From Hydrogenophaga sp. IBVHS1 (GTDB lineage Bacteria > Pseudomonadota > Gammaproteobacteria > Burkholderiales > Burkholderiaceae_C), in assembly GCF_002127265.1 (NCBI RefSeq), contig NZ_NFUU01000001.1, positions 124,001 through 188,000 on the forward strand: a stretch of DNA of 64,000 nt. The letters run 5' to 3'. The notes under the pieces are model-generated. The model ran no database searches. It saw only the letters and a program-made list of their open reading frames with translations, and was not told the DNA's origin. Position numbers and translations under genes: made by a program. This document shows positions 36,836-46,770 of the stretch, in pieces (positions within the stretch are counted from its first letter, which is position 1; each line of letters opens with the position of its first letter).

Positions 36836-37837
36836 TTCCCCTGTCCACGCCTTGAACGCCCGGATGAAGCTCTTCTCGTTCTGAAACCCGGCCGCCTGCG
36901 CCACCTGCTTGATGGGGCGCTTCGTGCGCAGCAGCAATTCGGTGGCGCGCTGGCGGCGCACCTCGTCTTTCAGGGCCTGCAGCGAGGCGCCTTCCTCTTT
37001 CAACTGGCGGTGCAGCGTGCGGGCCGAGAGGTTGAGCAGAACCGCCAGGTCGTCGGCGTTGTGCGCGTCCAGCGGTTGTGTGGCCAGCACCTGGCGCACG
37101 CGCTGCACCAGCAGGCGGTCGCGCCGGAAAGAGCGCACGGTCAGCGGCAGCGCGCGTTGCAGCAGTTGCGTCATGGCTGCTTCGTCACGGCGCAACGGCA
37201 GGGCGAGGTAGCGCGCGTCGAACTGGATGGCGGCGTGCCCGGCGTCGAAATGCGAAGGGCCGTCGAACAGCAGGGCATAGGCGTCGACGTGTGGCGGCGC
37301 AGGGTAGGGCAACTGTGCGCCCCGCAGCGGGATGCGCGAGTCCACGTACCAGCAGGCCAGGCCATGGATGTTGCGCAGGAGCGAGACCACGCAGAGTTCG
37401 GTCATGGCGCCGACATCGCGCTGCAGGCGCACGGCGATGCGCGCCACGTCGCCTTCGATTTCCAGCATCGGCAGCGGGTCGGTGGCCAGCAAGCCGTGGT
37501 GACGGCACCAGCGCTTGAGCGCCACGCCCAGCGTGGGCGATGACAGCGAGGCGCGCGCGAGCAACCCATAACTGCCCCAGGGCAGGGCGCGGTCGAAGCA
37601 ACCCAGGGCCTCGTCGTCGAGCTCACGCATGGCGGCACCGGAGATCACCTCCATCTGCGTGGCGGTGATCCGCGCAGCGGGGTCATCGATATCTTCTGTC
37701 TTGATTTGTGCCTGTTCCAGGGCCGCAGTCGGGTCCAGGCTTCGAGCAGCATAGGCCTGCACCATCGCTCTTACGAAGGCCATTGGCGTCAGCGCAGGGC
37801 CTTGAAAGGGTGAGGCGGTATCGGTCGAACTGGGCAT
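36800..37837 (-). CDS. AraC family transcriptional regulator
   Basis: A 345-residue regulator of the group with a long N-terminal arabinose-binding-like domain ([20 protein letters not shown] onward) and a C-terminal AraC helix-turn-helix pair ([40 protein letters not shown]). It is divergent from the methylcrotonyl-CoA carboxylase beta gene with 107 bases between them, so it may control that second leucine block. Start at 37837 is uncertain because no clear ribosome-binding site precedes it. Confidence 0.87.
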   Translation of the reverse strand: MPSSTDTASPFQGPALTPMAFVRAMVQAYAARSLDPTAALEQAQIKTEDIDDPAARITATQMEVISGAAMRELDDEALGCFDRALPWGSYGLLARASLSSPTLGVALKRWCRHHGLLATDPLPMLEIEGDVARIAVRLQRDVGAMTELCVVSLLRNIHGLACWYVDSRIPLRGAQLPYPAPPHVDAYALLFDGPSHFDAGHAAIQFDARYLALPLRRDEAAMTQLLQRALPLTVRSFRRDRLLVQRVRQVLATQPLDAHNADDLAVLLNLSARTLHRQLKEEGASLQALKDEVRRQRATELLLRTKRPIKQVAQAAGFQNEKSFIRAFKAWTGESPGEWRGKQVL

Positions 37838-37944
37838 CGGGGAAGTTTCTACCGGATTGGCGCGATTTGCAACCTGCATGGCCCACTGCGCGTCGGCGCG
37901 ATGTCTATCCTCCACAATCCCCAAAAACAACCACGGATGCCACC

Positions 37945-39567
37945 ATGTCGATCCTGGAGACACAACTCAACGCCCGTTCCGCCGACTTCCAGGCCAACGC
38001 CCAGGCCATGCGCGCGGTGGTCGACGACCTCCGGGCGCAGGTGGAAAAAGCCACGCTGGGCGGTGGCGAGGCTGCCCGCGCCAAGCACACCAAGCGGGGC
38101 AAGCTGCTGCCCCGGGACCGCGTGCAGATGCTGCTGGACCCCGGCACGCCCTTCCTCGAACTCAGCCCGCTGGCCGCGCTGAACATGTACCCCGATCGCG
38201 ATGGCACCGACAGCGCACCCTGCGCTGGCGTCATCACCGGCATTGGCCGGGTGAGCGGTGTGGACTGCATGATTGTCTGCAACGACGCCACGGTGAAGGG
38301 CGGCACCTACTACCCGATGACGGTGAAGAAACACCTGCGGGCGCAAGAGGTGGCGATGCAGAACAACCTGATATGCATCTACCTGGTGGACTCGGGCGGC
38401 GCCAACCTGCCCAACCAGGACGACGTGTTTCCCGACCGCGACCATTTCGGCCGGATCTTCTACAACCAGGCCAACATGTCGGCCAACGGCATCGCGCAGA
38501 TTGCCGTGGTGATGGGCTCGTGCACCGCCGGTGGCGCCTACGTGCCCGCCATGAGCGACGAAACCATCATCGTGAAAAACCAGGGCACCATTTTCCTGGG
38601 CGGCCCGCCGCTGGTGAAGGCGGCGATTGGCGAGATCGTGAGCGCTGAAGACCTGGGCGGTGGCGACGTGCACACGCGCCTCTCGGGGGTGGCCGATCAC
38701 CTGGCGCAGAACGATGCCCACGCACTCGCCCTGGCGCGCCAGGCGGTGGCCACTCTGAACCGCCGAAAAATCGCGACGCAGGCGCTGCGCGAACCCCGCG
38801 CGCCGCTCTACGACCCGCAAGAGGTCTACGGCGTGATCCCGGTCGACACGCGCAAGCCTTACGACGTGCGCGAAATCATCGCCCGCATCGTTGACGGCAG
38901 CGAGTTCCACGAGTTCAAGGCGCGTTACGGCGCCACCCTGGTCTGCGGCTTCGCGCACATCGAGGGCATGCCGATCGGCATCGTCGCCAACAACGGCGTG
39001 CTGTTTTCCGAGAGCGCGCAGAAGGGCGCGCACTTCATCGAACTCTGCTGCCAGCGCAAGGTGCCGCTGCTGTTCCTGCAGAACATCACCGGCTTCATGG
39101 TGGGCAAGAAGTACGAGAGCGAAGGCATTGCCCGCCACGGCGCCAAGATGGTCACGGCCGTGGCCACCGCGCAGGTGCCCAAGTTCACGGTGATCATCGG
39201 CGGCAGCTATGGCGCCGGCAACTACGGCATGTGCGGCCGCGCCTACAGCCCGCGCTTCCTCTGGATGTGGCCCAACGCGCGCATCTGCGTCATGGGCGGC
39301 GAGCAGGCCGCTGGCGTGCTGGCCACCGTCAAGCGCGATGGCATCGAGGCCAAAGGCGGTACCTGGAGCGCCGAAGAGGAAGCGAAATTCAAGCAGCCGG
39401 TGCTCGACCAGTTCGCCCACCAGTCGCACCCTTACTACTCAAGCGCGCGCCTCTGGGACGACGGCGTGATCGACCCTGCCGACACCCGCCGCGTGCTGGG
39501 GCTCGCTTTGTCGGCCGCGCTGAACACGCCGATCGGCGAACCGAAATTCGGCATTTTCCGGATGTAG
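37945..39567 (+). CDS. mccB: Methylcrotonyl-CoA carboxylase beta (carboxyltransferase) subunit
   Basis: A 540-residue carboxyltransferase. With the biotin-bearing alpha subunit it carboxylates 3-methylcrotonyl-CoA to 3-methylglutaconyl-CoA in leucine breakdown. The carboxyltransferase regions [36 protein letters not shown] and [20 protein letters not shown] are typical of MccB. The start at 37945 is preceded by a weak site. It is first in a block with acyl-CoA dehydrogenase, liuC, mccA and liuE. Confidence 0.95.
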   Translation: MSILETQLNARSADFQANAQAMRAVVDDLRAQVEKATLGGGEAARAKHTKRGKLLPRDRVQMLLDPGTPFLELSPLAALNMYPDRDGTDSAPCAGVITGIGRVSGVDCMIVCNDATVKGGTYYPMTVKKHLRAQEVAMQNNLICIYLVDSGGANLPNQDDVFPDRDHFGRIFYNQANMSANGIAQIAVVMGSCTAGGAYVPAMSDETIIVKNQGTIFLGGPPLVKAAIGEIVSAEDLGGGDVHTRLSGVADHLAQNDAHALALARQAVATLNRRKIATQALREPRAPLYDPQEVYGVIPVDTRKPYDVREIIARIVDGSEFHEFKARYGATLVCGFAHIEGMPIGIVANNGVLFSESAQKGAHFIELCCQRKVPLLFLQNITGFMVGKKYESEGIARHGAKMVTAVATAQVPKFTVIIGGSYGAGNYGMCGRAYSPRFLWMWPNARICVMGGEQAAGVLATVKRDGIEAKGGTWSAEEEAKFKQPVLDQFAHQSHPYYSSARLWDDGVIDPADTRRVLGLALSAALNTPIGEPKFGIFRM

Positions 39568-39619
39568 CAATCTGCACCCCTGCGCCGTCTTCGGCGCCGC
39601 AACAGCCAAGGACATGGGC

Positions 39620-40756
39620 ATGACCAGCACGATCTACGACAACCCCGACCACGAACTGCTGCGCGACCAGGTTGCGCGTTTTCTGGCACGCGAAGTGGAA
39701 CCGCACGCCGCCGCCTGGGAAGAAACCGGCATGGTGCCGCGCGACGTGCTGCGCCGCATGGGGCAGGCTGGCCTGCTGGGCATTGCGTTTGAGGGCGAGT
39801 ACGGTGGTGGCGAGGCCGACGCCATGACCAATCTGGTGTTTGCCGAGGCGCTTTCGCAGTCCACCTTCGCCGGCTTCATCATCACCGTGCTCGTGCACAC
39901 CGACATGGCTGGCCCGCACCTGCACCACGCCGGTAATGCGGCGCAGAAGGCGAAGTACCTGAAGAAGGTGACTTCGGGCGAGATGATCACGGCGGTGGGC
40001 ATCACCGAGCCCGGCGCGGGTTCTGATGTGGCGGGCATCCGCACCTCGGCGCGACAGGAAGGAAATGACTGGGTGCTCAACGGCACCAAGATGTTCATCA
40101 CCAACGGCGTTCACGCCGACCTGTATTTCATCGCCGCCAAAACCGGCAGCGGGCGCCACGACATGACCATGTTCATCGTGGAGAAGGGCACGCCGGGTTT
40201 CTCGGTGGGCCGCGCGCTCAAGAAAACCGGCTGGCTCTCCAGCGACACAGCGGAACTCGTACTGGACAACGTGCGGGTTCCGCAGGAGAACGTGCTGGGT
40301 GACGTGGGCAAGGGCTTCTATTCGGTGATGAAGAACTTCCAGACCGAGCGCATCGCCCTGGGCGCCATGGCCATCGGCCACTGCACACAGGCCTTGCAGA
40401 TCACGCTGGACTACGTGCGCCAGCGTCAGGCCTTCGGTGCCACGCTGTGGGACAAGCAGACCATCCGTCAGCGCATCTCGATGCTCGACGCCAAGGTGCG
40501 CGCGGCGCGCCAGTTCATGTACCACTGCGCCTGGAGCGTCTCGCAGGGCAAGGACATCGTGCAGGAGGTGTCCATGCTGAAGGCGCTCACCGGCGAGCTC
40601 GTGAACGAGGTGGTGCAGACCTGCCAGCAGTTTCACGGCGGCATGGGTTTCATCCGCGAAACGGCGATTGAACGCCTGTGGCGGGATGCGCGCGTGCTCG
40701 CCATTGGCGGTGGCGCCACCGAGGTGATGCTGGAAGAAGTGGCCAAGAGGTATTGA
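39620..40756 (+). CDS. Acyl-CoA dehydrogenase (catalytic base in the IVD/LCAD position)
   Basis: A 378-residue flavoprotein with [20 protein letters not shown] and GGMGFIRETAIERLWRDARV. The usual C-terminal catalytic position reads IGGGATEVM, with no glutamate, but helix G has NFQTERIALGAMAIG, placing a glutamate where IVD and long-chain enzymes have theirs. I choose ATG 39620 over 39614 because AAGGA is seven bases upstream of it. It lies between mccB and liuC, 52 bases after mccB. The substrate is not known; it is not a copy of the IVD. Confidence 0.92.
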   Translation: MTSTIYDNPDHELLRDQVARFLAREVEPHAAAWEETGMVPRDVLRRMGQAGLLGIAFEGEYGGGEADAMTNLVFAEALSQSTFAGFIITVLVHTDMAGPHLHHAGNAAQKAKYLKKVTSGEMITAVGITEPGAGSDVAGIRTSARQEGNDWVLNGTKMFITNGVHADLYFIAAKTGSGRHDMTMFIVEKGTPGFSVGRALKKTGWLSSDTAELVLDNVRVPQENVLGDVGKGFYSVMKNFQTERIALGAMAIGHCTQALQITLDYVRQRQAFGATLWDKQTIRQRISMLDAKVRAARQFMYHCAWSVSQGKDIVQEVSMLKALTGELVNEVVQTCQQFHGGMGFIRETAIERLWRDARVLAIGGGATEVMLEEVAKRY

Positions 40757-40764
40757 GGAACACC

Positions 40765-41556
40765 ATGAGCAATGTGATCGATGTGACCCGCCCCACGCCG
40801 CACGTGGCGCGCGTGTGGCTGAACCGCCCCGACGTGCGCAACGCCTTCAACGACGACGTGATCGCTGCGCTCACGGCCACTTTTGAAGGTCTGGCCAGGG
40901 ATGAAGACCTGCGCGTGGTGGTGCTCGGCGCGCACGGCAAGGCCTTCTGTGCCGGTGCCGACCTGAACTGGATGAAGACCATGGCAGGCTACGACTGGGA
41001 CCAGAACCGCGCCGACGCGCAGAAGCTGGCCGACATGCTCTGGACGCTGGACCAGTGCCCGGTGCCGGTGATTGGCCGCATTCAGGGCGACTGTTATGCC
41101 GGCGGCATGGGGCTGGCGGCCATCTGCGATGTGCTGGTGGCGGTGGAGGGCGCGACCTTCTGCCTGTCGGAAGCGCGCCTGGGCCTGCTGCCCGCCACCA
41201 TCAGTCCCTATGTGGCACGCGCCATGGGCGCACAGGCCTCGCGCCGCTACATGGTCACGGCCGAGCGCTTCAGCGCCGCGCGCGCCCATGCGCTGGGCTT
41301 CGTGCACGAACTCACCAGCGCTGAGGCGCTGGACGAAAAAGTCGATGAACTCGTTCGCACGCTGGTGGCCAACGGCTCCAAAGCCTCCCGCGAATGCAAG
41401 CGGCTGGTGCGAGACGTGGTGGGTGTGCCCATCACCGAAGCCCTGCGCGCCGAGACGGCACGCCGCATTGCCGATGTGCGCGCCAGCGACGAAGGCCGCG
41501 AAGGCCTGCAGTCGTTCCTGAACAAGCGCGCGCCCGCCTGGCTGCCGGCCGACTGA
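40765..41556 (+). CDS. liuC: Enoyl-CoA hydratase, probable methylglutaconyl-CoA hydratase
   Basis: A 263-residue crotonase-fold protein. Oxyanion-hole regions are HGKAFCAGADLNWMKTMAGY and QGDCYAGGMGLAAICDV, and a catalytic glutamate is in CLSEARLGLLPATISPYVAR. The ADLNWMK and LGLLPATISPYV sequences fit methylglutaconyl-CoA hydratases, and its place between MCC beta and alpha supports conversion of 3-methylglutaconyl-CoA to HMG-CoA. It starts eight bases after the acyl-CoA dehydrogenase. Confidence 0.9.
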   Translation: MSNVIDVTRPTPHVARVWLNRPDVRNAFNDDVIAALTATFEGLARDEDLRVVVLGAHGKAFCAGADLNWMKTMAGYDWDQNRADAQKLADMLWTLDQCPVPVIGRIQGDCYAGGMGLAAICDVLVAVEGATFCLSEARLGLLPATISPYVARAMGAQASRRYMVTAERFSAARAHALGFVHELTSAEALDEKVDELVRTLVANGSKASRECKRLVRDVVGVPITEALRAETARRIADVRASDEGREGLQSFLNKRAPAWLPAD

Positions 41557-41579
41557 GGCACCGCCGCAGGTTCACGACC

Positions 41580-42200
41580 ATGGCCGACTGGTTCTCCACC
41601 CTGGGTACCCCTGAACTGCTGGCGCTGGCCGGCGCACTCGGCTGGGCCAGTGGCTTCCGCCTGTATGCGGTGGTGTTTCTGGTGGGCGCGGCAGGCGCGC
41701 TGGGCTGGATGGACCTGCCCACGGGGCTGCAAGTGCTGCAGCACCCGGCGCTGCTTGGTGCAAGCGGCTTCATGCTGTTCGTCGAGTTCTTCGCCGACAA
41801 GATTCCGGTGGTCGACTCGCTCTGGGACATGGTCAACAGCGTGGTGCGCATCCCTGCTGGCGCCGCGCTGGCCGCCGGCGTGTTCGGGGCCGACGGCGGC
41901 GCCATGGCGTTGGCCGCGGCGCTGCTCGGTGGCTCGCTGGCCGCCACCAGCCAGGCCGCCAAAACCACCACGCGTGCGGCCATCAACAGCTCGCCAGAAC
42001 CTTTTTCCAACGTCGCCATGAGCCTGGTCGAAGACGGGCTGGTGGTCGGTGCCGTCTGGCTCGCGACCAACAACCCCGTCGTCTTCATCGTCCTGCTGGT
42101 CATCACCGTGGTGCTGATGTGGATCGTCACCTGGATGCTTTTCAAGTTCCTGCGCGCGGTGTTTCGCCGTGCGCGCTCCTTCTTCACCGCCCCCGCCTAG
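41580..42200 (+). CDS. DUF4126 family membrane protein
   Basis: A 206-residue protein with several hydrophobic segments (LALAGALGWASGFRLYAVVF; VVFIVLLVITVVLMWIVTWM). The sequence FFADKIPVVDSLWDMVNSVV and the small-residue stretch with SLAATSQAAKTTTRAAINSS match DUF4126. It lies 23 bases after liuC and nine before mccA, in the middle of the leucine block, but no catabolic role is known. Function unknown. Confidence 0.85.
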   Translation: MADWFSTLGTPELLALAGALGWASGFRLYAVVFLVGAAGALGWMDLPTGLQVLQHPALLGASGFMLFVEFFADKIPVVDSLWDMVNSVVRIPAGAALAAGVFGADGGAMALAAALLGGSLAATSQAAKTTTRAAINSSPEPFSNVAMSLVEDGLVVGAVWLATNNPVVFIVLLVITVVLMWIVTWMLFKFLRAVFRRARSFFTAPA

Positions 42201-42209
42201 GAAGTTTCC

Positions 42210-44228
42210 ATGTTCACCAAGATCCTCATTGCGAACCGTGGCGAGATCGCCTGCCGTGTCGCCGCCAGTGCGCGCCGCCTGGGCGTGAAAACCGTGGCCG
42301 TGTATTCCGATGCCGACGCCAGCGCCAAACACGTGGCCGCCTGCGATGAATCCGTGCACATCGGGGGCTCCGCGCCCAAGGACAGTTACCTGCAGTGGGA
42401 GCGCATCATCGCCGCCGCGCAGGCCACGGGTGCCCAGGCCATCCACCCCGGGTATGGCTTCCTGAGCGAGAACCAGGCCTTTGCCGACGCCTGCGTGAAG
42501 GTGGGCCTGGTCTTCATTGGCCCGCCTTCTTCGGCCATCGAGGCGATGGGCCTGAAGGCCGAATCGAAACGCCTGATGGAGAAGGCGGGCGTGCCACTGG
42601 TGCCGGGCTACCACGGCGCCGACCAGGACCCGGCCTTGCTGCAACGCGAGGCCGATGGCATCGGCTATCCGGCGCTCATCAAGGCCAGTGCGGGCGGTGG
42701 TGGCAAGGGCATGCGCGTGGTGGAAAAGAGCGAGGATTTCGCCGCTGCGCTCGCCAGCTGCCAGCGCGAGGCGCGCAACAGCTTCGGCAGTGACGCGGTG
42801 CTGATCGAGAAGTACGTGCAGCGTCCGCGCCACATTGAGATCCAGGTGTTTGGCGACACGCAGGGGAACTGCGTGTACTTGTTCGAGCGCGATTGCTCGG
42901 TGCAGCGGCGCCACCAGAAGGTGCTGGAAGAAGCCCCCGCGCCCGGCATGACACCCGAACTGCGCGCGCGCATGGGCGCCGCAGCCGTGGCGGCCGCGCA
43001 GGCGGTGAACTATGTGGGCGCCGGCACGGTGGAGTTCATCGTGGAGCAGCCCGAGGGTTACGCCCACCCTGAAGCCATGCGCTTCTATTTCATGGAAATG
43101 AACACGCGCCTGCAGGTGGAGCACCCGGTGACCGAAGCCATCACCGGCCTGGACCTCGTGGAGTGGCAACTGCGCGTGGCCAGCGGCGAGCCGTTGCCGT
43201 TGCGGCAGGATGAACTGCGCATTCAGGGCCACGCGATCGAGGCGCGCATCTGCGCCGAGACACCAGACAACAACTTTCTTCCCGCCACCGGCACCCTCAC
43301 GGTCTATCGCAAGCCGGCCTGCACCGCCTTCGAACGTGGTGTGGTGCGGGTCGACGATGGCGTGCGCGAGGGCGACACCATCAGCCCGTTTTACGACTCC
43401 ATGGTGGCCAAACTGATCGTGCACGGTGCCACGCGCGAAGAAGCGCTGGCGCGCATGGACGCCGCCCTGGCCGAAACCCGCATCGTTGGCCTGTCCACCA
43501 ATGTGCAGTTCCTGCGCCACGTGGTGGGCAGCCGCGCGTTTGCGCAGGCCGAGCTCGACACCGCACTGATCCCGCGCGAAGCTGCGGTGCTGTTCCACCA
43601 GGACAAGGTAGGCCGACCGCTGGCCGTGGCCGCTGCAGTGGCGCAGACCCTGCTGGCCGAGCGCGCGAACGAAACGGTTGACCCGTTTTCTCGCCGCGAC
43701 GGCTGGCGGCCCCACGGCATCACCGTGCGCCGCTTCGACTTCGAGTACCAGGGAGAATCCCTGCTGGCGCACCTGAGCTACCTGCACGACGGGGCGTTGC
43801 AACTCGTGGTGGGAGAGGTGAGTGGCCTGCTGGCCTTCGACGCATTGCCGACCGAAACCGGCACCCGCATGGACCTGCGCTTCAACGGCCAGCGCCAGAC
43901 CGTGCAGACCTGGCAGGTGGACGAGAACGTGCACGTTTTCTGCGCACTCGGCGCCACGCAGATCGTGGAGATCGACGCGCTGGCCCATGCGGGCGAGGCC
44001 GCTGCCGAAGGCGGGCGCCTCACCGCACCCATGCCCGGCAAGGTGGTGTCGTTCTCGGTCAAGGCGGGCGACGTGGTGAAGAAGGGCCAGGCGCTGGCGG
44101 TGATGGAGGCGATGAAGATGGAGCACACCATCGCTGCGCCGGTCGACGGCACCGTAGCCGAGCTGCTCTACGCGCCGGGCGACCAGGTGAACGAAGGCGC
44201 CGAGCTGCTGAAGCTGGCCACCGCGTGA
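42210..44228 (+). CDS. mccA: Methylcrotonyl-CoA carboxylase alpha (biotin carboxylase) subunit
   Basis: A 672-residue biotin enzyme subunit. The biotin carboxylase domain spans roughly residues 1-450 (ILIANRGEIACRVAASARRL; ASAGGGGKGMRVVEKSED; MEMNTRLQVEHPVTEAITGL). A linker domain follows, and the biotinyl domain at the C-terminus has VMEAMKMEHT with K636 as the biotin site. It forms the complete carboxylase with mccB in the same block. Confidence 0.96.
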   Translation: MFTKILIANRGEIACRVAASARRLGVKTVAVYSDADASAKHVAACDESVHIGGSAPKDSYLQWERIIAAAQATGAQAIHPGYGFLSENQAFADACVKVGLVFIGPPSSAIEAMGLKAESKRLMEKAGVPLVPGYHGADQDPALLQREADGIGYPALIKASAGGGGKGMRVVEKSEDFAAALASCQREARNSFGSDAVLIEKYVQRPRHIEIQVFGDTQGNCVYLFERDCSVQRRHQKVLEEAPAPGMTPELRARMGAAAVAAAQAVNYVGAGTVEFIVEQPEGYAHPEAMRFYFMEMNTRLQVEHPVTEAITGLDLVEWQLRVASGEPLPLRQDELRIQGHAIEARICAETPDNNFLPATGTLTVYRKPACTAFERGVVRVDDGVREGDTISPFYDSMVAKLIVHGATREEALARMDAALAETRIVGLSTNVQFLRHVVGSRAFAQAELDTALIPREAAVLFHQDKVGRPLAVAAAVAQTLLAERANETVDPFSRRDGWRPHGITVRRFDFEYQGESLLAHLSYLHDGALQLVVGEVSGLLAFDALPTETGTRMDLRFNGQRQTVQTWQVDENVHVFCALGATQIVEIDALAHAGEAAAEGGRLTAPMPGKVVSFSVKAGDVVKKGQALAVMEAMKMEHTIAAPVDGTVAELLYAPGDQVNEGAELLKLATA

Positions 44229-44263
44229 CAGTGCGTCCGCGCCTGCTTCGGTAAGCTCGCCGC

Positions 44264-45184
44264 ATGCACATCACCTTTTGTTGCGCCGACACCCGCCCCG
44301 AGCCCTGGCTGGAGGGCCTGCGTGCGGCGCTGCCTGGCGCTACCGTGAGCGAGTGGCGGCCGGGTGCTGCGCAGGCAGACCACGCCGTGGTGTGGTCGCC
44401 CCCCCAACAATTTCTGGACGAGCAACCCGGCCTCAAAGGTCTCTTCAACATCGGTGCCGGTGTTGACGCACTGCTCAAGCTGAAGCTGCCGCCAGCGGCG
44501 AAGGTCGTGCGGCTGGACGACGCCGGCATGTCGGTGCAGATGGCCGAGTACGTGTGCCATGCGGTGATTCGCCACTTCCGCGAGTTCGACGGTTACGAAG
44601 CCGATATGGGCGCAGGCCGCTGGTCGTTTCGCAAACCGAGGACGCGCGCCGACTTCGCTGTAGGCGTGATGGGCCTGGGGGTTCTTGGCCAGCGCGTGGC
44701 GAAGGCGCTGCGGCATTTCGAGTTCCCGGTGCACGGCTGGAGCCGCAGCGCGAAAGCGGTGGAAGGTGTGCATTGCCATGCGGGCGCCGATCAGTTCGAC
44801 GGCTTCCTGAGCGCCTGCCGTGTGCTGGTGAACCTGCTGCCGCTCACCCCCGACACGCGCGACATCCTCAACCGCCGCACCCTTTCGCGCCTTCAACCGG
44901 GCGGCTACCTCATCAACGTGGCGCGCGGCGCCCACCTGGTGGACGAAGACCTCATTGCCCTGCTGGACGAGGGCCATCTGGCCGGCGCCACACTCGACGT
45001 GTTCCGCACCGAGCCACTGCCCGCCGAGCATGGTTTCTGGAAACACCCGAAAATCACGCTCACGCCGCACACTTCGGCGCGCACGCTGCGCGATGAAAGC
45101 ATCGCGCAGATCGCCGGCAAGATCCTCGCCTTGGAGCGGGGCGAACCGGTGGCCGGCGTCGTGGATCCTGTGCGCGGCTATTGA
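44264..45184 (+). CDS. ghrA: Glyoxylate/hydroxypyruvate reductase A
   Basis: A 306-residue D-2-hydroxyacid dehydrogenase family protein, reducing glyoxylate or hydroxypyruvate with NADPH. The Rossmann motif is VGVMGLGVLGQRVAKALRHF; catalytic residues lie in INVARGAHLVDEDLI (Arg), FRTEPLPAEHGFW (Glu) and ITLTPHTSARTLRDES (His). It begins 35 bases after mccA and precedes HMG-CoA lyase. A glyoxylate enzyme here echoes the presence of aceK in the first liu block. Confidence 0.9.
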   Translation: MHITFCCADTRPEPWLEGLRAALPGATVSEWRPGAAQADHAVVWSPPQQFLDEQPGLKGLFNIGAGVDALLKLKLPPAAKVVRLDDAGMSVQMAEYVCHAVIRHFREFDGYEADMGAGRWSFRKPRTRADFAVGVMGLGVLGQRVAKALRHFEFPVHGWSRSAKAVEGVHCHAGADQFDGFLSACRVLVNLLPLTPDTRDILNRRTLSRLQPGGYLINVARGAHLVDEDLIALLDEGHLAGATLDVFRTEPLPAEHGFWKHPKITLTPHTSARTLRDESIAQIAGKILALERGEPVAGVVDPVRGY

Positions 45185-45204
45185 TCCCTTTCCAAGAGAA
45201 TTCC

Positions 45205-46113
45205 ATGAAGCTCCCCTCCCGCGTCAAACTCGTCGAAGTCGGCCCGCGCGATGGCCTGCAGAACGAGAAGCAGCCGGTGCCCGCGGCCATCAAGATCGAG
45301 CTGGTGCACCGCCTACAGGCCGCCGGTCTGAAAGAGATCGAAGTCACCAGTTACGTGAGCCCGAAATGGGTGCCGCAGATGGCCGACAACCACGAGGTCA
45401 TGGGCGGCATCCAGCGCCAGAGCGGCATTCGCTATTCGGTGCTCACGCCCAACCTCAAGGGTTTTGAAGCCGCGGTGCTCGACAAGCCCGACGAGATCGT
45501 GGTGTTCGGCGCGGCCAGCGAAGCCTTCAGCCAGAAGAACATCAACTGCTCCATCGCCGAGAGCATCGAGCGATTCGCGCCGGTGGTGCAGGCCGCGCTT
45601 GCCGCCGGCATTGCGGTGCGGGGCGCCATGAGCTGCACCGTGGGCTGCCCGTATGAAGGCGAAATTGCGCCGGAGCGCGTGGGCTACCTCGCCGGTCTCA
45701 TGAAGGGCATCGGCGTTCAGCGCGTGGACGTGGCCGACACCATCGGCGTGGGCACGCCACGCAAGGTGCAGGCCGCGCTGGAGGTCACGCTCCAGCATTT
45801 CGGCATTGACGACGTGTCGGGCCATTTCCACGACACCTACGGCCAGGCGCTCTCCAACACCCTGGCAGCGCTGGAGATGGGCATCTGGAATTTCCAGTCT
45901 TCCGTGGCCGGTCTGGGCGGTTGCCCGTACGCCAAGGGCGCCACCGGCAACGTGGCCACCGAAGACGTGGTCTATCTGCTGCACGGCATGAACATCGACA
46001 CCGGTATCGACCTCGATGCGCTGGTGGACGCAGGTGCGTACATCAGCGAACAACTGGGCCGCCCGAGCGGTTCGCGGGTGGCGCGCGCCCTGCTGGCCAA
46101 GCGCGCCGGCTGA
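45205..46113 (+). CDS. liuE: Hydroxymethylglutaryl-CoA lyase
   Basis: A 302-residue TIM-barrel lyase that cleaves HMG-CoA into acetoacetate and acetyl-CoA, the last step of the leucine pathway. Signatures are KLVEVGPRDGLQNEKQPVPA, SGHFHDTYGQALSNTLAALE and the active-site loop GLGGCPYAKGATGNVATEDV with its cysteine. The start at 45205 is preferred over an in-frame TTG upstream for family fit. It closes the second leucine block. Confidence 0.95.
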   Translation: MKLPSRVKLVEVGPRDGLQNEKQPVPAAIKIELVHRLQAAGLKEIEVTSYVSPKWVPQMADNHEVMGGIQRQSGIRYSVLTPNLKGFEAAVLDKPDEIVVFGAASEAFSQKNINCSIAESIERFAPVVQAALAAGIAVRGAMSCTVGCPYEGEIAPERVGYLAGLMKGIGVQRVDVADTIGVGTPRKVQAALEVTLQHFGIDDVSGHFHDTYGQALSNTLAALEMGIWNFQSSVAGLGGCPYAKGATGNVATEDVVYLLHGMNIDTGIDLDALVDAGAYISEQLGRPSGSRVARALLAKRAG

Positions 46114-46126
46114 AGGAAAGAACCCC

Positions 46127-46768
46127 ATGGACCTGCAAGTCTGGATGGCGTACTTCGTGGCTTCATGGGCCATCGCGCTCTCGCCCGGCTCGGGTGCGGT
46201 GTTGTCGATGACGCACGGCCTCGCCTACGGCGTGAAGAAGACCGGCGCCACCATTGCCGGGCTGCAACTGGGTCTGAGTGTGATCCTGCTGGTGGCCGGT
46301 GTGGGCGTGGGTGCGCTGCTGCTGGCGTCGGCCACCGCGTTCACGGTGGTGAAGTTCGCGGGCGCGGGCTACCTGCTGTGGCTGGGCTGGAAACAATGGC
46401 GCTCCCCCGTGGGCGCTGCCGTGGAACAAGGGGCCGCCCCGGCTGCCCCGGTCGGGTTGCCTTCGGCGCGCCAGCGTTTCGTCACCGGCTTCTTCACCAA
46501 CGTCACCAACCCCAAGGGCATCGTCTTCATGGTGGCGGTGCTGCCGCAGTTTCTCGATCCAGCGCGAGCACTCTGGCTGCAGCTGCTGATCCTGCTGCTG
46601 ACCACCATCGTGGTGGACCTGGTGGTGATGCACGGTTACGCCTTTCTGGCCTCGCGCATGCAGCGCTGGCTGGCTACCGCTCGCGCACGCCGGGCGCAGA
46701 ACCGCGTGTTCGGCGGTGTGCTCATGGCCATGGGCGCCAGCCTGCTCCTGGTCAAGCGAGCGGCCTGA
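46127..46768 (+). CDS. LysE family amino-acid exporter
   Basis: A 213-residue inner-membrane protein with about six hydrophobic segments. The N-terminal signature WAIALSPGSGAVLSMTHGLA and GFFTNVTNPKGIVFMVAVLP are typical of LysE/RhtB exporters. It starts 13 bases after liuE with AAGGAAAG upstream, so it could be cotranscribed with leucine catabolism, perhaps exporting excess amino acids. The substrate is unknown. Confidence 0.9.
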   Translation: MDLQVWMAYFVASWAIALSPGSGAVLSMTHGLAYGVKKTGATIAGLQLGLSVILLVAGVGVGALLLASATAFTVVKFAGAGYLLWLGWKQWRSPVGAAVEQGAAPAAPVGLPSARQRFVTGFFTNVTNPKGIVFMVAVLPQFLDPARALWLQLLILLLTTIVVDLVVMHGYAFLASRMQRWLATARARRAQNRVFGGVLMAMGASLLLVKRAA

Positions 46769-46770
46769 CC

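Noticed and set aside
41247..44126. A 959-codon minus-strand open frame opposite liuC, DUF4126 and mccA
   Set aside because: Shadow of genes with strong family signatures on the plus strand.
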